From positions 620,001 through 684,000 of the forward strand of contig NZ_MAYH01000012.1 of the NCBI RefSeq assembly GCF_001684975.1: a DNA stretch of 64,000 bases. Direction: 5' to 3'. This DNA is from Chryseobacterium artocarpi. Its GTDB lineage: Bacteria > Bacteroidota > Bacteroidia > Flavobacteriales > Weeksellaceae. Positions 27,241 through 34,893 of the stretch are shown here, piece after piece (the stretch's first letter is position 1; each line of letters begins with the position of its first letter). Made by a program: the position numbers and the translations under genes. The notes below the pieces were generated by a model that saw nothing but the letters and a program-made list of their open reading frames with translations, was not told the DNA's origin and ran no database searches.

Positions 27241-28614
27241 ATGTTAGAACAAAGTTATGGGCTCACCTTCTTCCTAAAGAGCTCAAAAGTAAAGGACAAG
27301 TCGATCCGCCATGTTTATCTACGGATTACGGTAGATGGCATACCAAAAGAAACCTCCACAAAGAGAAAATGGGAGGTAAACAGATGGGACCAAAAGGAAG
27401 GTAAAGCGACAGGAACAAAAGAAGATGCCAAATCCCTGAATTTCTTTCTGGAATCACTGACCACCAAGATCAATAACCACAAGACAGAATTATTAAATAA
27501 TGGCATCCCTATTTCTGCTGTGGACCTAATCAATTTTGTAAACGGAAAATACAGACACCGCAATAAGGTGCTTGAAGAGTTTCAGGAGCATAACGATGAA
27601 ATAGAGGCACTGATCCCTACAAAAGAATACTCCAAAGGTACCCATAACCGCTATGTTACCGCTCGTTCGCATGTACAGGAGTTTATCCAATATAAATATG
27701 GCAAGGATGATCTTGAATTCAGTGCCCTGAACTTTGAGTTCGTAAAGGATTATGATATGTATCTTAAAACCGTTCGAAAATGCTCCAATAATACTTCCCT
27801 GAAGTATATCAGCAATCTCAAAAAAATCGTTTTGAGAGCAGTTGCCAAGGAGATCATTTCCAAAGATCCTTTCAAGCTTTTTGTCAGCAAGAAAACCAAG
27901 ATAAAAAAGAAACCCCTTACAAAATCCGAACTTAAAAGAATTGAAGATAAGGCTTTTAGTTCCGAACGCCTTAGTGTGATCCGTGACGTTTTTGTCTTTC
28001 AGTGCTACACCGGGCTCTCTTATATTGACGCATACCAGCTGAAATGGAGTGACATCAAAGAAGCTGATGATGGTAGTCTCTGGATCATGTCAAACAGACA
28101 GAAATCAAAATCGGACACGGACATCCCCCTTTTGCCTAAAGCACTCGAAATTATGGATAAATATAAACATCATCCTTTGTGCATAAAGAGAGGAACGGTT
28201 CTTCCCGTCCGTTCAAATCAGAAAATGAACGAGTACCTGAAAGAGATTGCAGATCTCTGCGAAGTAAATACAAAACTTAATACCCATAAGGCAAGACGGA
28301 CTTTCGCCAGTACCATCACCCTTAACAATGGGGTGCCGATCCATATCGTCAAAGAAATGCTTGGGCATCATTCCGTATCACAGACAGAGGAATATGCGAT
28401 TACAGAGCAACAATCCATCGGAAGGGAAATGAAGGAGCTTGAAGCAAAACTCACGACTAAGAATGACGCTTTTAATGCTGGTCTGCTGCAATTTTTGGAA
28501 AGGTTGGAAAAAGAATTTGATGTTTTAAAGAATTCCAAAGCTGATGCAAATTACAATAATAGGTTTGCTGCCTTTGAAGATATGCTTGACCGTGCAAAAG
28601 CAATGATCTTATAA
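27241..28614 (+). CDS. IntDOT-like tyrosine recombinase (site-specific integrase)
   Basis: A 457-aa integrase of Bacteroidetes type: arm-DNA-binding N-terminus with HVYLRITVDG, SAM-like core-binding middle, and a C-terminal catalytic domain. Visible catalytic residues are HKARR (His about 348, Arg about 351), LGHH (about 374-377) and the Tyr in EEYAI (about 385). Where most tyrosine recombinases have the first Arg, the sequence reads TGLSYID, a Ser; IntDOT of CTnDOT also has Ser there. Start at ATG 27241. It would cut and join the tRNA-Ser end. Confidence 0.93.
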   Translation: MLEQSYGLTFFLKSSKVKDKSIRHVYLRITVDGIPKETSTKRKWEVNRWDQKEGKATGTKEDAKSLNFFLESLTTKINNHKTELLNNGIPISAVDLINFVNGKYRHRNKVLEEFQEHNDEIEALIPTKEYSKGTHNRYVTARSHVQEFIQYKYGKDDLEFSALNFEFVKDYDMYLKTVRKCSNNTSLKYISNLKKIVLRAVAKEIISKDPFKLFVSKKTKIKKKPLTKSELKRIEDKAFSSERLSVIRDVFVFQCYTGLSYIDAYQLKWSDIKEADDGSLWIMSNRQKSKSDTDIPLLPKALEIMDKYKHHPLCIKRGTVLPVRSNQKMNEYLKEIADLCEVNTKLNTHKARRTFASTITLNNGVPIHIVKEMLGHHSVSQTEEYAITEQQSIGREMKELEAKLTTKNDAFNAGLLQFLERLEKEFDVLKNSKADANYNNRFAAFEDMLDRAKAMIL

Positions 28615-28659
28615 CAAAATAAGCCTTAATATATACATATTGAGGCTTATTTTCATAAG

Positions 28660-28962
28660 TTATTCTTTTTGCCTGCGTAATATCTCGACTGTACTACGAT
28701 AACCCGGATGGTAGGAAGGTGTATATCTGATATACCCCAATTCCTGTAACTGCTTTAAATATTTATGATAACAGGTCAATGTCCTTATGTGGGAAAGTGT
28801 CATCAATCTGCTACGGCTTACCCTTATCGTCCATTTCTCATTCTGTTTGCAGGCAAGTCTGGCGATAGCGACCAATAATGAAATATGCGTCGGACCGAGC
28901 TGTGGGTCTCCTACAATAAAATCGAGGAAATCGAACCACCTTTGGGGATCATTCGTTTTCAT
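28660..28962 (-). CDS. Small winged-helix-like protein of the element
   Basis: A 100-aa protein: PTHISLLVAIARLACKQNEKW, then SRSRLMTLSHIRTLTCYHKYLKQLQELGYIRY, a typical helix-turn-helix and wing order found in replication or regulatory proteins of Bacteroidetes integrative elements. Its 5' end overlaps the next upstream gene by 14 nt, so the two form an operon. The exact job is unknown. Confidence 0.65.
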   Translation of the reverse strand: MKTNDPQRWFDFLDFIVGDPQLGPTHISLLVAIARLACKQNEKWTIRVSRSRLMTLSHIRTLTCYHKYLKQLQELGYIRYTPSYHPGYRSTVEILRRQKE

Positions 28963-29227
28963 CGCTAAACAGTTTTTGAAGGTCTTCTTTGTTGTAATAA
29001 TACGAACCTAATAATTTCTTAAATCTAATTTTCCCGGTAATCCTCAGGTTTTGCAGTGTAGCAGCAGAGATATTAAGTTTTTTCCGTATTGTTTTGCTCC
29101 GCATCCATCCAAACTCTTCCCTTTCCTTTTCAGCTTCACCATTAATTTTCAAGTCGATCAACCTTTCAAGTTCTGTTATTAGCTGGTTTTTTAATACCTC
29201 GAGGTCATTTTTTGTCAATGTCTCCAT
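28949..29227 (-). CDS. Excisionase-like helix-turn-helix protein
   Basis: A 92-aa protein with an N-terminal coiled coil (VLKNQLITELERLIDLK) and a C-terminal MerR/Xis-type HTH (RKKLNISAATLQNLRITG, then IRFKKLLGSYYYNKEDLQKL). This arrangement is characteristic of helix-turn-helix proteins next to Bacteroidetes integrases, often regulators or excision factors. A perfect palindrome lies 4 nt upstream of its start and may be its operator. Confidence 0.8.
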   Translation of the reverse strand: METLTKNDLEVLKNQLITELERLIDLKINGEAEKEREEFGWMRSKTIRKKLNISAATLQNLRITGKIRFKKLLGSYYYNKEDLQKLFSDENE

Positions 29228-29545
29228 ATCTAAGATTTTTGATTCACTTCAAAAATCTTGTTTTAGGTGATATGCTGTTGGTCTGTGGCTTTTAGTGGCT
29301 TTCTTTTTCCTATAAAGTCTAAATACAGCCTTTTCCATATAATGTAAGTGCTTTATACTAAAACACCTTTAAAACCTAACACTTTTATTACCCCAATGTC
29401 AAAATGGCTATTATTTTATTAAAAAAAATAGCTATTCGCCCCAGTATTATTGGATTTATAAAATTAAAAGACTTTTTGACAGAAATCAGTAGTTGGGCTC
29501 CTTTTTGATAATCATTAAGAATAACCATAAAACTTAAATTAAAAA
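29228..29545. other. Intergenic region between HTH operon and defence-like operon
   Basis: A 318-bp AT-rich gap between divergent gene groups. Apart from the palindrome at 29232-29259 no clear promoter box was found. It must contain the start signals of both operons. Confidence 0.4.
29232..29259. promoter_or_regulatory. Perfect 11-bp palindrome, candidate operator
   Basis: AAGATTTTTGA (29232-29242) and TCAAAAATCTT (29249-29259) are perfect complements around TTCACT. It lies directly 5' of the HTH gene on the minus strand, fitting autoregulation. Confidence 0.5.
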
Positions 29546-30775
29546 ATGGCAAAAATTTGTTTTGTGATCATGGGGTATGGAAAGAAAAGTGACCCAGCGC
29601 TTGGTAAGACTTTCGACCTTGATAAAACCTATCTCAATATTATTAAACCAGCTGTAATAGCCGCTGGTTATGAATGCGTTAGAGGTGATGAAGTTCAAGA
29701 TTCCGGCTTGATAGATAGAAGTATGTATGGATTGCTTATTTACGCTGATTTAGTAATTGCAGATATAACAACCTTCAATCCCAATGCAATTTATGAACTA
29801 GGCATTAGACATGCAGCAAAGCCATTTTCAACTATTGTTATGAAGGAAAAAGATGGTAATATTCCTTTTGATATAAATCACAATAGAACTTTTACCTACT
29901 CTCACATGGGTGAAGATATTTCAGCAACTGAAGCTTCCCGATGCCAACAGGATCTTACCAGTTTAATATTAAATGTAGAAAGGTCACGAGAAGTTGATAG
30001 CCCTTTATTCCAGCATATACAATCTGTACAACCTTATATATTACCAGAGGAAGAATATGCACAACTTATAAGAGAACTTGCTGAAAAAGAGAAACTTATT
30101 TTTGCATTAGTTGAGCAGGCAAAGCGATCTATGACTGAAAATGATTTTGGAGAAGCAGTAAAATACTGGAAAAAAGCCAGCGAGAAAATTGAAAATGACT
30201 CTTATTTTGTTCAACAATTAGCTTTATGTACTTATAAAAGCAAACAACCTTCTGAAAAGATTGCTTTGCAAGATGCCTTAACAATAATTTCCACATTGGA
30301 ACCAGATGGTAGAACTACTAATGATCCTGAAACACTTGGTATAACAGGGGCGATATATAAACGTTTATGGCTGCTGGATAATAACGAGATGGTATACCTA
30401 GATCGTGCAATAAAATATTATGATAAAGGGTTTGCAATAAACTCAGATTACTATACCGGAGAAAATTATGCAACTTGTCTAGATCTTAGAGGTCAGTTCA
30501 TAGATGACCACGATGAAAAAACATATTGTCGAATGCAGGCAAAGAAAACACGTGAGAAGATTCTTGAAATTATTGAAGATTTAAAGGAAGATGAAGATTT
30601 CTTAATCAGAAGTGATCTTAAGTGGATCTACGCAACTTTAGCAAACTGTCACTTGGCATTAGAAAATCAAGAAAAATATGCGGAAAATGAGAAAAATTTC
30701 TTTAGATGCTCCCCAGCTACATGGGAAATTGAAACGTATAATAGCTCCAAACATCATATTTTAAATTTAAAATAA
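29546..30775 (+). CDS. DRHyd-TPR (ASK-signalosome-like, TRAFs-binding) protein
   Basis: A 409-aa protein. Residues 1-150 have a nucleoside-deoxyribosyltransferase/TIR-like flavodoxin fold: CFVIMGYG at the start, ADLVIADITTFNPNAIYELG with Glu84 in the catalytic position, then RHAAKPFSTI. The C-terminal part (about 175-400) is an alpha-solenoid of TPR-like helices (NDFGEAVKYWKKASEKI, DRAIKYYDKGFAI). This pairing corresponds to the TRAFs-binding / DUF4071 region known from MAP3K ASK proteins and their bacterial relatives. It is the first gene of a five-gene operon and is followed after 4 nt by a TIR gene. Confidence 0.85.
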   Translation: MAKICFVIMGYGKKSDPALGKTFDLDKTYLNIIKPAVIAAGYECVRGDEVQDSGLIDRSMYGLLIYADLVIADITTFNPNAIYELGIRHAAKPFSTIVMKEKDGNIPFDINHNRTFTYSHMGEDISATEASRCQQDLTSLILNVERSREVDSPLFQHIQSVQPYILPEEEYAQLIRELAEKEKLIFALVEQAKRSMTENDFGEAVKYWKKASEKIENDSYFVQQLALCTYKSKQPSEKIALQDALTIISTLEPDGRTTNDPETLGITGAIYKRLWLLDNNEMVYLDRAIKYYDKGFAINSDYYTGENYATCLDLRGQFIDDHDEKTYCRMQAKKTREKILEIIEDLKEDEDFLIRSDLKWIYATLANCHLALENQEKYAENEKNFFRCSPATWEIETYNSSKHHILNLK

Positions 30776-30779
30776 TTAC

Positions 30780-31184
30780 ATGGCAAAAGATTACAAAATT
30801 TTTATCAGTCATTCGTGGGCTCATCACGACGACTTATTAGCCTTACGAAATTTATTGAATTCAAGAGGCTACTTTAACGTTGAATTTACAGAAGCATCCA
30901 AAGATGTTCCCATAAATTCACCCAATGCTTCCTATATAAAAGCACGGTTAAGAGCAAAAATTCAAAGTTCAGATATAGTTCTTGCTTTAGCCGGTATTTA
31001 CGCTTCTCATAGCGAATGGATGCCCTGGGAACTTGATACAGCAAAGCTTTATGGAATCAAGATTATCGGTATAATTCCACGAGGTCAGGAGCGTATTTCA
31101 CTGGAGGTACTTTCACGCTCAGTTGTAGATGTTAGATGGAATACTGAGAGCATCGTTGATGCTATTAGAAAATACGCAAATTAA
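30780..31184 (+). CDS. ThsB-like TIR-domain protein 1
   Basis: A 134-aa single-domain protein of the DUF1863 / Thoeris ThsB TIR-like type. It starts KIFISHSWAHHDDLLALRNLL, continues with SSDIVLALAGIYASHSEWMPWELD and IIGIIPRGQ. Glu84 in PWELD occupies the position of the catalytic Glu of TIR NADases and cyclases. In Thoeris, ThsB makes a cyclic ADP-ribose signal on phage infection; by analogy this may be an NAD-using signal maker. It lies 4 nt after the DRHyd-TPR gene and 6 nt before the next TIR gene. Confidence 0.85.
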   Translation: MAKDYKIFISHSWAHHDDLLALRNLLNSRGYFNVEFTEASKDVPINSPNASYIKARLRAKIQSSDIVLALAGIYASHSEWMPWELDTAKLYGIKIIGIIPRGQERISLEVLSRSVVDVRWNTESIVDAIRKYAN

Positions 31185-31190
31185 TTTTTT

Positions 31191-31778
31191 ATGGCACACA
31201 AATGTTTTATTTCATTTAAAACTGAGGATATGCCTTATAAAAGATATATCCATGACAGACTCAAAATAGATATGATTGATAAATCATTGCATGACCCGAT
31301 AGATTCTGATAATGAAGATTATATTATGAGAAGGATCCGGGAAGATTATTTATCAGATTCGACAGTGACAATCTTTCTTATTGGCGAGAAATCTGCCGAA
31401 AATCTTGTTGGTGAAAACCAAAATTTTCTAAAAAGAGAATTGCAGGCCTCACTTTATCATGGGGAGGGCAATACAAAAAATGGAATTTTAGGCATTGTGC
31501 TTCCTGATATGTATGAAAAAATATATACAGGGAGTGGCATATGTAAGACTTGTGGAAATTCCCATACTTATGTCAATATCAATCATAATACAGTAATTTC
31601 AGAATTTGCTTATAATTATTATATCCCTAACGATAAATGTGCTTGGAGTGAGGAGGATAAATATTGTGTTCTGGTTAAGTGGGATGACTTTTGTTCAGCA
31701 CCTGATACTTATATTGATAAAGCCTTTGAGAAAAGAACCCATCCAATATCAACTAAAACTAAAGTAAGACCATCATGA
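31191..31778 (+). CDS. ThsB-like TIR-domain protein 2, with extra Cys loop
   Basis: A 195-aa protein. The opening KCFISFKTEDMPYKRYIHD and VTIFLIGEKSAEN, KRELQASLYH and GILGIVLPD follow the DUF1863 TIR order. Glu83 in KRELQ is in the catalytic position. An insert near residue 115-122 has CKTCGNSH, possibly a metal or disulfide site not seen in the first TIR. Its stop overlaps the next start (ATGA), giving translational coupling to the SLATT gene. Confidence 0.8.
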   Translation: MAHKCFISFKTEDMPYKRYIHDRLKIDMIDKSLHDPIDSDNEDYIMRRIREDYLSDSTVTIFLIGEKSAENLVGENQNFLKRELQASLYHGEGNTKNGILGIVLPDMYEKIYTGSGICKTCGNSHTYVNINHNTVISEFAYNYYIPNDKCAWSEEDKYCVLVKWDDFCSAPDTYIDKAFEKRTHPISTKTKVRPS

Positions 31779-32668
31779 CAGATAAAAATTATCCGAATTA
31801 TTTTATTGCAGGAGATTCTGCTTCCAAAAAAGCACAAGCGTGGTATATTAGGTTAGTAGGAATAGATTTACTCTTAATGATTGCTTCGGCCCTTATTTCT
31901 ATTTATAATTATGAAACCGCAGAATCCAAAGAAGTGATTTACATCATTTCGGGCGTGTTTTTATTGGGAGCATTATTTATTTCAATACTTCTTAGAGTAC
32001 GAAAATTTGAAGATTATTGGTATACTGGTAGGGCTCTTGCAGAATCTTGTAAAACCTTAAGCTGGCGATTTATGATGTTGTCAGAAGACTTTGAAAGTAC
32101 TATACCGAACAACGAAGCAGAGAAGAGATTTAAAGATAAGATAAATCTAGTCAAGGATCAATTCCCTGATCTAAATAAGGTCATGAATACTAGCTACATA
32201 AATCTTCCTTTTATTTCTGATGAAATGAAAAGGATTCGTGCTCTGCCTCTAACGGACAGGAAAACATATTATTTAAGGCATAGAGTCCAAGATCAGATTA
32301 ATTGGTATTCTTCTAAAGCGGAAAGTAACAAGGATAAGTATGAATTATGGTTTTCCATCGTTATTGGCCTTCAACTTCTTGCTCTTGTGTCAATATACTT
32401 TTTAGTAACCTCTCCGATGTCTAATTTTAATTTTGTAGGACTTTTTTCAACTGTCGCGGCGAGTGGCTTCAGTTGGCTACAGGTTAAAAAATATCAAGAA
32501 AATAAAGAGGCCTATACGATGGCAAATTCTGAATTAAATCAAATAAAAGCAGAAGCCGACCTGATTAATACAGAGGAAGAATTTTCAAAATATGTCCTTG
32601 ATTCAGAAAATGCGATGTCAAGAGAGCATACGATGTGGTTAGCTCAGAAAAGAATAAAAAAAAAATAA
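31775..32668 (+). CDS. SLATT-type membrane effector (DUF4231), four TM segments
   Basis: A 297-aa membrane protein. Two hydrophobic pairs are seen: residues about 28-46 and 53-73, then 191-210 and 216-236. The helix after the first pair (EDYWYTGRALAESCKTLSWRF) is the usual SLATT/DUF4231 signature. The duplicated 2+2 layout suggests tandem SLATT units. SLATT proteins are predicted pore-forming effectors in nucleotide-signalling conflict systems. Its gene is wedged between TIR genes (4-nt overlap upstream, 4-nt gap downstream), which argues that it is the effector of this operon. Confidence 0.85.
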   Translation: MTDKNYPNYFIAGDSASKKAQAWYIRLVGIDLLLMIASALISIYNYETAESKEVIYIISGVFLLGALFISILLRVRKFEDYWYTGRALAESCKTLSWRFMMLSEDFESTIPNNEAEKRFKDKINLVKDQFPDLNKVMNTSYINLPFISDEMKRIRALPLTDRKTYYLRHRVQDQINWYSSKAESNKDKYELWFSIVIGLQLLALVSIYFLVTSPMSNFNFVGLFSTVAASGFSWLQVKKYQENKEAYTMANSELNQIKAEADLINTEEEFSKYVLDSENAMSREHTMWLAQKRIKKK

Positions 32669-32672
32669 AAGA

Positions 32673-33278
32673 ATGCTAAAAAAGGGATTTAATAAAGCTG
32701 AATTTGTAGAAAAGTTAGAGTGGATTCTTGATTCTCATATTAATAATTTAAAAAATAGACCCTGTGTCTTTTTAAGCCATAAACGAGAAGATAAAGATGC
32801 CTGTAAAGAAATTGCTAATTATTTAGCGGATGCCGGAATAGACTATTATTTAGATATTGAAGATCAGGATTTACAATATGCGTCATCAATTAGTGATCCC
32901 ATTAAAATCACTGAAAGTATAAAAAAAGGGATTAGGGAAAGCACACATATGATGGTTGTTGTTTCTGAAAAAACAGCACAATCTCAATGGGTTCCATTTG
33001 AAATTGGATATGGCCATGCAGCAATTTTGGATCAGAACAAATTAAGAGAGGAGAATAACAAAATTAAACTTTCGGTTTTAACATTAAAGGATATTGCTAA
33101 CAAAAGATTACCTGATTATCTAATGATAGGATATTTAATCAAGGGCACTAAATCTTTAAATGAGTATGTAGCTAAGATATCTGATAAGCTTGAAAAATCA
33201 ATGATCAATGAAAGTCTTATTTTATCACATAATAATATGCGACATCCTTTAGACAATGTTCTAAATTGGCAGTTGTAA
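32673..33278 (+). CDS. TIR-domain protein 3
   Basis: A 201-aa protein with a classical TIR domain: PCVFLSHKREDKDACKEIA, then YYLDIEDQDLQ, STHMMVVVSEKTAQSQW and VPFEIGYG with Glu110 in the catalytic position. The first 30 residues form a helical extension. A C-terminal helix (LNEYVAKISDKLEKSM) completes it. This is a different TIR subtype from the two ThsB-like genes upstream, closer to bacterial NADase TIRs. It is the last gene of the tight operon. Confidence 0.88.
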   Translation: MLKKGFNKAEFVEKLEWILDSHINNLKNRPCVFLSHKREDKDACKEIANYLADAGIDYYLDIEDQDLQYASSISDPIKITESIKKGIRESTHMMVVVSEKTAQSQWVPFEIGYGHAAILDQNKLREENNKIKLSVLTLKDIANKRLPDYLMIGYLIKGTKSLNEYVAKISDKLEKSMINESLILSHNNMRHPLDNVLNWQL

Positions 33279-33341
33279 TATTTGCAGAAATAACTATATC
33301 AATATCGAATTCTTACAAGCATATTTAAATAAAAAAAATAA

Positions 33342-33371
33342 CTGTACTAATTATCCATTAACATAGTACAG
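33342..33371. promoter_or_regulatory. 8-bp perfect inverted repeat before the arginase-like gene
   Basis: CTGTACTA (33342-33349) and TAGTACAG (33364-33371) are exact complements around 14 nt. With no T tract it is more operator-like than terminator-like, and it lies in the 138-nt gap after the TIR operon. Confidence 0.4.
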
Positions 33372-33416
33372 GTGTCCTTAAATAAAACAATTACATTTAT
33401 AACATTGATATTTAAG

Positions 33417-34226
33417 ATGGTAAACTTTAATCCAACAAATCGATTTTCTAAATCATATCCTCCAAATTCTGTGCATAATTATTTAGCACATCCTTCCGGC
33501 ACTGGTGGGGTGGTACAGATAGCTCTTTTTAATAGCCATCGCTTTGCATTCTATTTTTGGAACCTCTGGAAAAAAGAATTATTAAAGGATAGGTCCAGTT
33601 TTAACATTGATCTTGTTACGTACGACTGGCATCAGGATTTAGTATATCCTTCGGATGGCGGAAAAGAAGAGCTGAAGAAGTTGGACTTAGATAATAATTT
33701 TGAAGTCTCTTTTTTTAGTTCCTATAAGCTAAACACATTGAATGACTCTCATATCATGTCGGCAGTCTACCTAGATATAATTAATGACGTTTGGGTTCTT
33801 TGTAGACAGGGTACATTTGAAAGTGATTGGGAAGATGAATATCTTGAAGATTTTAAAGGTAAAAGACATACGATAAGAAAGTTTAAAACTGAAGATGCAC
33901 TTAGACAAGCTTTATTCCTGTCAGAAATACAAAATGTGTTCTTTGATATTGATCTGGATTATTTCACCCTCAATAATAATATTGAACCTACAGAAAAGTT
34001 CAGGTACATAAAAGATTCTGAAATTAACAATCTCATTGCTCCTGAAAATGTACTTATTAGTTGGATTTTTCGAAGGTTGTCTGGTATTACAATTGCCCTA
34101 GAGCCTGAATTTACGGGTGGAATATCAAAATCACTAAAATACTTGTCTCTTATTGAAAAAAACTGGTTTGAAAAAGCTCTTGGTAGCTATCATGTCAGAT
34201 GGAGGCATTTAAAAGAAGCAGAGTAA
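33417..34226 (+). CDS. UPF0489 / peptide-arginase-like metalloenzyme
   Basis: A 269-aa protein from ATG 33417 (a GTG at 33372 is the alternative, but it abuts the inverted repeat). The arginase-deacetylase fold ligands are in order: His41 (NSHRF), Asp70-His72-Asp74 (YDWHQD) and Asp177-Asp179-Asp181 (DIDLDYF), with Glu229/Glu231 in ALEPEFTGG. This pattern fits UPF0489 proteins, a family that includes peptide arginases converting Arg to ornithine. The substrate is unknown. It is downstream of the TIR operon, separated by a 138-nt gap. Confidence 0.75.
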   Translation: MVNFNPTNRFSKSYPPNSVHNYLAHPSGTGGVVQIALFNSHRFAFYFWNLWKKELLKDRSSFNIDLVTYDWHQDLVYPSDGGKEELKKLDLDNNFEVSFFSSYKLNTLNDSHIMSAVYLDIINDVWVLCRQGTFESDWEDEYLEDFKGKRHTIRKFKTEDALRQALFLSEIQNVFFDIDLDYFTLNNNIEPTEKFRYIKDSEINNLIAPENVLISWIFRRLSGITIALEPEFTGGISKSLKYLSLIEKNWFEKALGSYHVRWRHLKEAE

Positions 34227-34317
34227 GAATAATCGTATATTTTTTGTCGGTTCTTTTTATAAAGTAATTTAATGCACGACTAAATCCAATGATAGGGTTT
34301 ATCCGTACGATTCAAGT

Positions 34318-34588
34318 AGCAATGGTGGTGTAGGCCTTAATCTTTTCGAAGCCGATTACGTATACCTTATTAATCCCTGGTTGAATCCTGCGATTGAAAA
34401 TCAAGCTATCGACGATCGACCGATGTTACCGGATTGGTCAGACAAAGAATGTGGTTGCTGTATAATTGATATGCAAAAATACTGTTGAGGAAAAAATTAT
34501 GGCTATGCAAAAGAACAAACTTGCACAAGATCTGATAACTACTGATGCTACATTTTATAATACTTTATCTAAAAATGATCTATTGTAA
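34318..34588 (+). pseudogene. SNF2-family helicase C-terminal relic
   Basis: The stretch reads [18 protein letters not shown], then [14 protein letters not shown], which is the conserved C-terminal helicase motif (GGxGLNL … DxxWNPxxExQAID) of SNF2 helicases. A frame shift follows, and from about 34497 a second segment reads KIMAMQKNKLAQDLITTDA, the usual end of such proteins, stopping at 34588. The DExx part is absent. It is a decayed fragment, left in a defence-like area. Confidence 0.85.
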
Positions 34589-34893
34589 ACTTTGTAGATG
34601 AACAGCAGTTAAATCTACTAAAAGCAAAATCCCCGGACAAGGCCGGAGATAAAAAACACAAATGATGAAAAAAAATTATTTCGAACTACTAATTAAGGGA
34701 TTTTTTCCTTTTGTTAATGTTAATGAATTCATAAAATTCTTAATTCCAAAAGTATAACCAAAATAAAACACTCAGATCTTGGGGAACTCATGATAAAATA
34801 GTATTCCAATCATTTTAGAAGATTTCCTGTTTAGCCATGTTTATATTATAATCAACGCTAAAAAGAAAACTTCCATATCAGGTACAATTAGAT
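34589..34893. other. Gap with no recognised feature
   Basis: An AT-rich 305-bp stretch between the helicase relic and the membrane protein gene. It contains one CCGG-type short hairpin near 34635. No gene or clear promoter is seen. Confidence 0.4.

Noticed and set aside
27189..27404. 71-aa frame overlapping the integrase 5' end
   Set aside because: It is a different frame inside the integrase N-terminus and shows no protein-like motif.
29546..33278. Canonical Thoeris system
   Set aside because: ThsB-like TIRs are present, but no ThsA with SIR2/SLOG or a Macro-TM effector is encoded; the effector here is SLATT-type.
33372..34226. GTG start for the arginase-like gene
   Set aside because: It would begin at the edge of the inverted repeat and add 15 residues with no family match; ATG 33417 is preferred.
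34620..34660. CCGG-rich hairpin as a terminator
   Set aside because: Arms do not pair over more than four bases and there is no T tract.
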